Source of the DNA: an uncultured Mycoplasmatota bacterium
Lineage (GTDB): Bacteria > Bacillota_I > Bacilli_A > RF39 > UBA660
Direction of reading: 5' to 3'
DNA: 5,264 nt
Assembly: GCA_946494345.1 (NCBI GenBank)
Contig: CAMMBX010000085.1
Span: 1 to 5,264, forward strand
Under the pieces are notes generated by a model that was given only the letters and a program-made list of their open reading frames with translations, ran no database searches and was not told the origin of the DNA. This document shows positions 1 through 4,228 of this stretch, piece after piece. Position 1 is the stretch's first letter; each line of letters starts with the position of its first letter. Made by a program: the position numbers and the translations under genes.

Positions 1-59
1 AATATTATTATAGTTGCTAGTAACTCTATCATTGTGAAACCTTTTTTCTTACTTCTCAT
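1..59 (-). CDS. Type IV prepilin-like protein, N-terminal fragment (runs off the left edge)
   Basis: Only the first 19 codons are in the window; they read MRSKKKGFTMIELLATIII. This is the class III (type IV) prepilin signal: a short lysine-rich leader, Gly7, then Phe8 as residue +1, Glu at +5 (Glu12), and the start of a hydrophobic helix. In this family a prepilin peptidase (PilD/ComC type) cuts after the Gly and methylates the Phe; the helix then packs the subunit into a pilus or pseudopilus in the envelope. The start is an ATG with an AGGAGG site 7 bases upstream (67-72). The gene lies beyond the rplQ terminator in the same direction, so it is probably a separate transcription unit. With no C-terminal domain visible, I cannot tell a competence pseudopilin (ComGC/ComGD type) from a type II secretion or true pilus subunit. 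The motif and ribosome binding site make a real gene very likely. Confidence 0.85.
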   Translation of the reverse strand, partial: MRSKKKGFTMIELLATIII

Positions 60-65
60 AATTAC

Positions 66-72
66 TCCTCCT
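66..72 (-). promoter_or_regulatory. Ribosome binding site of the prepilin-like gene
   Basis: On the minus strand the bases read AGGAGGA, a near-perfect Shine-Dalgarno sequence, followed after a short AT-rich spacer by the ATG ending at 57. It fixes the start of the truncated prepilin gene and supports translation of that short frame. Confidence 0.85.
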
Positions 73-92
73 ATAATAAAGCTAAGTATGCT

Positions 93-122
93 AACAAAAA
101 AGAACAGAATAATATTATTCTG
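93..122 (-). repeat. Perfect 18-base palindrome followed by a T-rich run; possible weak terminator, attenuator or operator
   Basis: Positions 105-122 read CAGAATAATATTATTCTG, identical to its own reverse complement. As RNA from the minus strand it can fold into a 7-base-pair stem with a 4-base loop, followed at once by UUCUUUUUUG. That is the layout of an intrinsic terminator, though the stem is AU-rich and weak. It sits about 46 bases upstream of the prepilin start codon, so it could end a short leader transcript, act as an attenuator, or be a dimeric-protein operator. A perfect palindrome of this length is seen directly; any function is inference, and AT-rich spacers do produce such palindromes by chance. 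Confidence 0.4.
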
Positions 123-261
123 ATATTGCGCCCAAAAAGAAAGCAACTTTATTATTTATATTTAATTTTATTAAATCAAAAATATAAATATTCATTAAGT
201 TAATTATTTATAAATTATCTCTTATCATTTAAATACTTCTCTTGCTAGCTTTCCTATAAGT

Positions 262-290
262 ATTCTATCATATTATCAACTATGGTTCAA
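262..290 (-). promoter_or_regulatory. Candidate sigma-A promoter for the prepilin-like gene (extended -10)
   Basis: On the minus strand TTGAAC (285-290) resembles the -35 consensus TTGACA at its first four bases. It is followed by a 17-base spacer and TAGAAT (262-267), which matches TATAAT at five of six positions. A TG lies one base before the -10 (TGA-TAGAAT), giving an extended -10. It sits downstream of the rplQ terminator, where a promoter for the next unit is expected. The sequence is very AT-rich, so chance matches are common. Confidence 0.45.
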
Positions 291-300
291 CAGTATTATA

Positions 301-333
301 AATAAAAAGACCATTAACATTGAGTTAATAGTC
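301..333 (-). terminator. Rho-independent terminator of the spc-alpha operon
   Basis: Read on the minus strand, GACTATTAAC (324-333) pairs with GTTAATGGTC (309-318) to form a 10-base-pair stem with one U-G pair and a 5-base loop. It is followed by TTTTTATT (301-308). The stem begins 7 bases after the rplQ stop codon. This is a textbook intrinsic terminator and marks the end of the ribosomal-protein operon. There is no T-run on the other side, so it should work in one direction only. Confidence 0.92.
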
Positions 334-340
334 CAAGTTA

Positions 341-709
341 TTATTTGTTTTCTTCTTTAGTATCTTCGTCTACTAATTTAATGATAGCAAGTAATGCTCC
401 ATCACCACGACGTTCATTTAATTTAAAGATCTGTGTATATCCACCATTACGATTAGCATAAAGTGGAGCTAGTTCATTAAATATTTTATTTACAACAGCT
501 TTATCATTGTGAAGAAAAGCTAGGGCTCTACGACGACTACCAAGATCTCCCTTCTTACCATAAGTAATCATTTTATCAACGGCTTTTCTAACTTCTTTAG
601 CTCTTGTTTCAGTAGTTGTAATTTGTCCATTCATAATTACTTGTTTTGTAAGAGTTGCTAACATACTTCTTCTGTGTTTATTATCAACGCCTAATTTTCT
701 ATATGCCAT
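341..709 (-). CDS. rplQ: 50S ribosomal protein L17
   Basis: L17 is a protein of the large ribosomal subunit that sits near the exit of the peptide tunnel. The 122-residue product has the family's usual length and pattern: an N-terminal MAYRKLGVDNKHRRSML (residues 1-17, the rRNA-binding basic start), the TTTETRAKEVRK segment (about 31-42), and the C-terminal YTQIFKLNERRGDGA block (about 91-105) before a short acidic-basic tail. The start is an ATG with a GGAGG site (717-721) 7 bases upstream; the gap to the rpoA stop is 12 bases. It is the last gene of the operon, directly before the terminator, as in most bacteria, where rplQ follows rpoA. Identification is secure. Confidence 0.98.
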   Translation of the reverse strand: MAYRKLGVDNKHRRSMLATLTKQVIMNGQITTTETRAKEVRKAVDKMITYGKKGDLGSRRRALAFLHNDKAVVNKIFNELAPLYANRNGGYTQIFKLNERRGDGALLAIIKLVDEDTKEENK

Positions 710-721
710 AAGTTTACCTCC

Positions 722-1672
722 TTAATCATCATCTCTTAGGTCAAGCCCTAATTCTTTAATTTTATCTAATACTTCTTTTAATGATTTCTTTCCTAAGTTA
801 CGTATTTTCATCATATCATTTTCACTTTTGTTAACTAAGTCTTGTAGAGTATGAACACCTGCTCTTTTTAAGCAGTTATATGCTCTTACTGAGAAGTCTA
901 AATCTTCAATAGATGTCTCTAATGCTTTAGTCTTAGGATCTTCTGTTTTTTCTATCATCATACCACTTACATTAGAAATATCACTTAATTCTGTAACTAG
1001 TTTAAAGTGTTCAATTAAGATTTTAGCAGCTAGGGCGATAGACTCTTCTGGTTTAATAGAACCGTTAGTCCATACTTCCATTACTAATTTGTCATAACTT
1101 TCATCTTGTCCAACTCTAGCGCTTTCTACTTCATATGATACACGCTCAATTGGTGAATAGATAGCATCCATGGCAATAAAACCATTCTTCTTATCATCTT
1201 CTCTTAGATTAGAGTCTTCACTTTTAACATAACCACGACCATTAGTAACGATCATAGTCATATTTAAAGAACCACCTTTAGCAAGATTAGCAATAACATG
1301 GTCTTTATTAATTATTTCAATATCACTATCTGCTTCAATATCTCCCGCTGTTACTACTCCTTCTCCAACTTTATTAAGAGTAATTATTTTAGTATCTTCT
1401 GTATGATTCTTAACAACTACTCCTTTTAGATTAAGGATAATTGTAGTTACATCTTCAATAACTCCATCCATAGTTTGGAATTCATGTAACACACCATCAA
1501 TTTTAACAGCACTAATAGCACTACCTGGTAGTGATGATAGCATTACTCTTCTTAAAGCATTTCCTAAAGTGGTACCAAAACCTCTTTCTAGGGGTTCTAG
1601 TTCAAATTTTCCATAGAAATTATTTTCTACATAATCAGTAATTTTATAAACTGGTTTTTCAAATTCTATCAA
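722..1672 (-). CDS. rpoA: DNA-directed RNA polymerase alpha subunit (TTG start)
   Basis: Alpha dimerises to scaffold assembly of beta and beta', and its C-terminal domain binds UP-element DNA and activators. From the TTG the product is 316 residues, normal for the family. The N-terminal domain carries the dimerisation block LERGFGTTLGNALRR (28-42) and SSLPGSA (46-52), then IDGVLHEF (58-65). A linker around 240-252 leads to a helix-hairpin-helix C-terminal domain (about 254-312). That domain has VRAYNCLK (262-269) and NLGKKS (292-297), so Arg263, Asn266, Gly294, Lys296 and Ser297 match the E. coli UP-element contacts. I chose the TTG at 1670-1672 because homologs begin M-I-E-x-E-K-P there and an AGGGAGG site lies 8 bases upstream. 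An upstream ATG in frame at 1747 would add 25 unrelated residues and overlap rpsK by 56 bases. With the TTG the gap to rpsK is 19 bases. Confidence 0.97.
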   Translation of the reverse strand: MIEFEKPVYKITDYVENNFYGKFELEPLERGFGTTLGNALRRVMLSSLPGSAISAVKIDGVLHEFQTMDGVIEDVTTIILNLKGVVVKNHTEDTKIITLNKVGEGVVTAGDIEADSDIEIINKDHVIANLAKGGSLNMTMIVTNGRGYVKSEDSNLREDDKKNGFIAMDAIYSPIERVSYEVESARVGQDESYDKLVMEVWTNGSIKPEESIALAAKILIEHFKLVTELSDISNVSGMMIEKTEDPKTKALETSIEDLDFSVRAYNCLKRAGVHTLQDLVNKSENDMMKIRNLGKKSLKEVLDKIKELGLDLRDDD

Positions 1673-1680
1673 TTTATTAA

Positions 1681-1687
1681 CCTCCCT
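1681..1687 (-). promoter_or_regulatory. Ribosome binding site that sets the TTG start of rpoA
   Basis: On the minus strand the bases read AGGGAGG, lying between the rpsK stop and the TTG at 1670-1672 with an 8-base spacer. No comparable site precedes the in-frame ATG farther upstream inside rpsK. Together with the family alignment, this decides the start. Confidence 0.88.
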
Positions 1688-1691
1688 TTTA

Positions 1692-2075
1692 TTATCCACG
1701 AGGACGCTTTGGTGGACGGCATCCATTGTGTGGAATTGGTGTAACATCAGTAATTCCTGTTACTTCAAGACCTGCTGTTTGAAGTGATCTAATTGCTGTT
1801 TCTCTTCCTGGTCCTAATCCTTTAACGAAAACTTCTACCTTACGCATTCCCATATCATAAGCAGCTTTTCCTGCTTGTTCTGATGCCATACCTGCTGCGA
1901 ATGGAGTTGATTTCTTGCTTCCCTTAAATCCTAAAGCACCAGCTGATGCCCAACTTATAGTATTACCTTCCTTATCAGTAATAGTAATAATTGTATTATT
2001 AAAAGTTGCACCAATATGTACTACACCTTCAGGTATATTCTTTTTTACTTTTCTTTTTCTTGTTTTATAAGCCAT
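1692..2075 (-). CDS. rpsK: 30S ribosomal protein S11
   Basis: S11 lies in the platform of the small subunit beside the mRNA exit channel, next to S18 and S21. The 127-residue product has the usual length. A basic N-terminal tail (KTRKRKVKK, 4-12) precedes the family core: HIGATFNNTIITITD (20-34), SWASAGALGFKGSKKSTPFAA (41-61), and the hallmark C-terminus PHNGCRPPKRPRG (115-127). The ATG start has an AGGAGG site (2081-2086) 5 bases upstream; the rpsM stop is 13 bases before the start. The order rpsM-rpsK-rpoA is the conserved alpha-operon core. No unusual residues stand out. Confidence 0.98.
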   Translation of the reverse strand: MAYKTRKRKVKKNIPEGVVHIGATFNNTIITITDKEGNTISWASAGALGFKGSKKSTPFAAGMASEQAGKAAYDMGMRKVEVFVKGLGPGRETAIRSLQTAGLEVTGITDVTPIPHNGCRPPKRPRG

Positions 2076-2088
2076 AATAACCTCCTAA

Positions 2089-2454
2089 CTATTTCTTCTT
2101 GTTAGCTACTATTTTACCTCTACCCTTACGAGTACGAGCGTTTCTATTTGTTCTTTGACCTCTTACAGGTAATCCTTTTTTATGACGTGTTCCTTGATAT
2201 GAATTAATTTCCATTTTAGTTTTAATATTCATACTAACTTCACGACGTAGATCACCTTCTGTTGGATGTTTATTAATTTCATCTCTTAGGGCGATTAACT
2301 CATCTTGAGTTAAATCTCCTGTTTTCTTAGTTGGGTCAACTTTAGCATTTTTACAAATCTTTTTAGCTAAACTTCTACCAATACCATAGATATATGTAAG
2401 TGATATACATATATGCTTGTCATTTGGAATATCTACACCTTTAATACGTGCCAT
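2089..2454 (-). CDS. rpsM: 30S ribosomal protein S13
   Basis: S13 sits in the head of the small subunit, contacts L5 through an intersubunit bridge, and its basic tail reaches the P-site tRNA. The product is 121 residues, the usual length. It starts MARIKGVDIPNDKH, followed by a helix-two-turns-helix segment with YIYGIGRSLAKKIC (21-34). It ends with the conserved tail SYQGTRHKKGLPVRGQRT (84-101), NARTRKG (104-110) and a lysine-rich end. The ATG start is preceded by AAGGAGGA (2461-2468) with a 6-base spacer, a very strong site. The gene ends in TAG, while its operon neighbours end in TAA or TGA. Identification is secure. Confidence 0.98.
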   Translation of the reverse strand: MARIKGVDIPNDKHICISLTYIYGIGRSLAKKICKNAKVDPTKKTGDLTQDELIALRDEINKHPTEGDLRREVSMNIKTKMEINSYQGTRHKKGLPVRGQRTNRNARTRKGRGKIVANKKK

Positions 2455-2469
2455 AACTTCTCCTCCTTA

Positions 2470-2583
2470 TTAACCTTGTACTTGTTTGTGTTTTGGATTT
2501 TCACAAATTACTCTGATTTTACCTTTTCTTCTTACTATTTTGCATTTTGGGCAAATTGGCTTAACACTTGCTCTTACTTTCAT
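2470..2583 (-). CDS. rpmJ: 50S ribosomal protein L36
   Basis: L36 is the smallest protein of the large subunit and helps order 23S rRNA near the base of the L7/L12 stalk. The frame encodes 37 residues, beginning MKVRASVKPICPKCKIVRR and ending NPKHKQVQG, the exact family length. It keeps the zinc ribbon: Cys11, Cys14, Cys27 and His32. This is therefore the zinc-binding (C+) form, not the zinc-independent paralog that some bacteria switch to when zinc is scarce. The ATG start has an AGGAGG site (2591-2596) 7 bases upstream. It lies between infA (14-base gap) and rpsM (15-base gap), its standard place. The gene is short enough to be skipped by length-filtered gene calling. Confidence 0.98.
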   Translation of the reverse strand: MKVRASVKPICPKCKIVRRKGKIRVICENPKHKQVQG

Positions 2584-2597
2584 TTCTATCCCTCCTA

Positions 2598-2813
2598 TTA
2601 ATTTCTATAGGTAATACGCCCATGTTTTAAATCATAAGGTGATAGTTCTAACTTAACGGTATCCCCTGGTAAGATGCGAATGTAGTTCATTCGTATTTTA
2701 CCAGAAACATGAGCTTCCACAATGTGTCCGTTTTCAAGTTTAACTTTGAACTTACCACCTGGTATAATTTCTAGAACTTTACCTTCAACTTCAATAACAT
2801 CATCTTTAGCCAT
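2598..2813 (-). CDS. infA: Translation initiation factor IF-1
   Basis: IF-1 binds the A site of the 30S subunit during initiation and works with IF-2 and IF-3. The 71-residue product is essentially one S1-type OB-fold domain. It opens with MAKDDVIEVEGKV and contains FKVKLENGHIVEAHVSGKIR (25-44) and the conserved block YIRILPGD (47-54), followed by LSPYDLKHGRITYR (57-70). It ends one residue short of the typical 72. I chose the ATG at 2811-2813, since homologs begin MAKDD and an AGGAG site lies 10 bases upstream. A GTG three codons earlier (2820-2822) overlaps that site and the map stop, so it is unlikely. The gap to map is 5 bases. Some Bacilli carry a small KOW-domain gene between map and infA; none is present here. 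Confidence 0.97.
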   Translation of the reverse strand: MAKDDVIEVEGKVLEIIPGGKFKVKLENGHIVEAHVSGKIRMNYIRILPGDTVKLELSPYDLKHGRITYRN

Positions 2814-2818
2814 TAAAA

Positions 2819-3565
2819 TCACTCTCCTGTTAAAATCTCTACTCCATCATTAGTTATTGCAATTGTATGTTCAAAATGTGCTGATAATGAGGAGTCAACT
2901 GTTACAACAGTCCAGTCATTATCTTCTATATAAATATCTGGACTACCTAAAGTTAACATTGGTTCAATGGCAATAACCATGCCATCTCTAATTTTAGGTC
3001 CTGTTCCTTTAGTACCATAGTTTGGAACATCAGGGGCTTCATGAACACTTGTTCCTACCCCATGTCCTACTAATTCTTTAACGACGCCTAGGTTATGCTC
3101 TTTGGCATATTTTTCAATAGCATAACCGATATCGCCGATTCTATTACCGACTTTCGCTTGTTTAATACCTTCATATAAAGCTTTCTCTGTATGTTCTAAT
3201 AGGTATTTAGCATCATCACTAACTTCTCCAACAGTATAAGTCCAAGCAGAGTCACCATGATAACCTTTATAACAAGCACCTATATCTATTGATATTATAT
3301 CACCATCTTTAAGTACTCTTTCACCTGGGAAACCATGGACAACTTCATCATTAATACTTATACAAAGAGTAGAAGGAAATCCTTCATAGCCTTTAAATGA
3401 TGGTGTCGCACCTTTACTTCTAATGAATTTTTCGGCAAGAGAATCTAACTCTTTTGTTTTAATACCAGCTTTAATGTAGGGGCGTAAATACTGATGAGTA
3501 AGATAGACAATATGTCCAGCTTCTTTTAATAATTCTATTTCTCTTTTACTTTTTAGTGTAATCAC
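2819..3565 (-). CDS. map: Methionine aminopeptidase, type I (GTG start)
   Basis: This cytoplasmic metalloenzyme removes the initiator methionine from new proteins when the next residue is small. The 248-residue product matches the compact bacterial type Ia form, without an N-terminal SH3-like zinc extension. All five metal ligands of the pita-bread fold are visible: Asp94 (SIDIG), Asp105 (HGDSAW), His168 (GHGVG), Glu201 (IEPML) and Glu232 (FEHT). The catalytic histidines His77 (VVHGFP) and His175 (VHEAP) are also present. The start is a GTG at 3563-3565: homologs begin at this point (M-I-x-x-K-S/T-x-R-E) and a GAGGGG site (3575-3580) lies 9 bases upstream within the adk end. The gap to adk is 3 bases, so translation is probably coupled. 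The stop is TGA. Adjacent adk and map is the standard Gram-positive arrangement. Confidence 0.97.
   Translation of the reverse strand: MITLKSKREIELLKEAGHIVYLTHQYLRPYIKAGIKTKELDSLAEKFIRSKGATPSFKGYEGFPSTLCISINDEVVHGFPGERVLKDGDIISIDIGACYKGYHGDSAWTYTVGEVSDDAKYLLEHTEKALYEGIKQAKVGNRIGDIGYAIEKYAKEHNLGVVKELVGHGVGTSVHEAPDVPNYGTKGTGPKIRDGMVIAIEPMLTLGSPDIYIEDNDWTVVTVDSSLSAHFEHTIAITNDGVEILTGE
2822..2828 (-). promoter_or_regulatory. Ribosome binding site that sets the infA start
   Basis: The minus strand reads AGGAGAG here, inside the last codons of map. It gives a 10-base spacer to the ATG at 2811-2813 but would directly abut the in-frame GTG at 2820-2822. This supports the shorter infA reading, with translation probably coupled to map. 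Confidence 0.75.
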
Positions 3566-3568
3566 TAT

Positions 3569-4228
3569 TTACATCCCCTCTTTTAAAACTTTATCAATTT
3601 CTTTAGCAACTGACTCTACAGAGTCATTTCCATTGATTACATATAATATACCTTTTTTAGCATAATAGTCAAGTAGTGGTTTAGTTTTTTCTGTATATAA
3701 ATTATATCTATTCTTGAATGAAGTTATGTTATCATCATTTCTTTGATATAATCTACCTCCACATTTATCACATATTGATTCTTCTTTTGGCTTCTCGTCT
3801 TTAGAATTGATATTATAAACAGAACCACAATTTTCGCAAATCCTTCTCCCTGTAATTCTTTTTTCAAGTGTTTCTTCATCAATATCTAATTGAATAACAA
3901 AACCAAGTTCTTGATTAAGACTACTAAGTATTTCATCATATTTATAAGCTTGTTCAATATTTCTTGGAAAGCCATCTAAAATATAGCCATTTTTACAGTC
4001 ATCTTGTGATAAACGTGTTTTTAAAAGTTCATAAGTAACGGCATCTTTTACTAAGCCACCACTACTTAATACTTCAGAAATATATCTACCTAATTCAGTA
4101 TCTCTTTTCGCTTCTTCTCTTAAGATGTCTCCTGTTGAAATATGTGGCAAATTATATTTCTTTTCTAAAATAGCACTTTGTGTCCCCTTACCTGCAGCAG
4201 GTGGGGCGATAAAAATTACATTTTTCAT
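3569..4228 (-). CDS. adk: Adenylate kinase, zinc-LID type, with altered P-loop
   Basis: Adenylate kinase interconverts ATP + AMP and two ADP in the cytoplasm. The 219-residue product is the long bacterial form. Visible parts are the P-loop APPAAGKGTQ (8-17), the AMP-binding HISTGD (29-34) with Arg37, LDGFPR (84-89) with Gln93, and a long LID (about 127-165). The LID has four zinc cysteines, Cys131, Cys134, Cys153 and Cys156, as in Gram-positive enzymes, flanked by GRR (127-129) and YQRNDD (161-166). Oddly, the P-loop has Ala8 and Ala11 where the family pattern GxPGxGKGT has glycines; Gly13, Lys14, Gly15 and Thr16 are intact. The ATG overlaps the secY stop by 4 bases (ATGA). The Shine-Dalgarno is weak (AAGAAGGG, 12 bases away), suggesting coupling to secY translation. 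All other key residues look functional. Confidence 0.97.
   Translation of the reverse strand: MKNVIFIAPPAAGKGTQSAILEKKYNLPHISTGDILREEAKRDTELGRYISEVLSSGGLVKDAVTYELLKTRLSQDDCKNGYILDGFPRNIEQAYKYDEILSSLNQELGFVIQLDIDEETLEKRITGRRICENCGSVYNINSKDEKPKEESICDKCGGRLYQRNDDNITSFKNRYNLYTEKTKPLLDYYAKKGILYVINGNDSVESVAKEIDKVLKEGM

Larger units (their letters stand above)
60..300. other. AT-rich intergenic spacer / leader of the prepilin-like gene
   Basis: This stretch of about 240 bases between the rplQ terminator and the prepilin start holds no convincing coding frame on either strand and no tRNA-like or recognised riboswitch sequence. It is strongly AT-rich, apart from one small GC cluster (GGGCGC on the minus strand, 127-132). 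It contains a candidate sigma-A promoter (262-290), a perfect 18-base palindrome followed by a T-rich run (93-122) and the ribosome binding site. If the promoter is right, the prepilin message has an untranslated leader of roughly 190 to 200 bases, which is long for this kind of genome. Confidence 0.6.

Noticed and set aside
60..260. Riboswitch or T-box in the prepilin leader
   Set aside because: I looked for c-di-GMP class I and II cores and a T-box motif and found no convincing match. A covariance-model search would be needed to settle it.
232..264. Inverted repeat AATACTT / AAGTATT around the candidate promoter
   Set aside because: The arms are 7 bases with a 19-base loop and mostly A/T. 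Such pairs are common by chance in this composition, although it does overlap the -10.
1673..1747. N-terminal extension of rpoA from an ATG inside rpsK
   Set aside because: The 25 added residues are simply rpsK and spacer sequence in another frame, without a suitable binding site; the TTG at 1670-1672 fits the family.
2413..2601. Plus-strand open frame of 62 codons opposite rpsM and rpmJ
   Set aside because: It lies antisense to two certain ribosomal-protein genes, is rich in Phe/Tyr/Ser as expected from the reverse strand of lysine-rich codons, and has no family resemblance.
2814..2822. infA start at the upstream GTG
   Set aside because: The GTG overlaps the Shine-Dalgarno sequence and the map stop, and homologs start at MAKDD.
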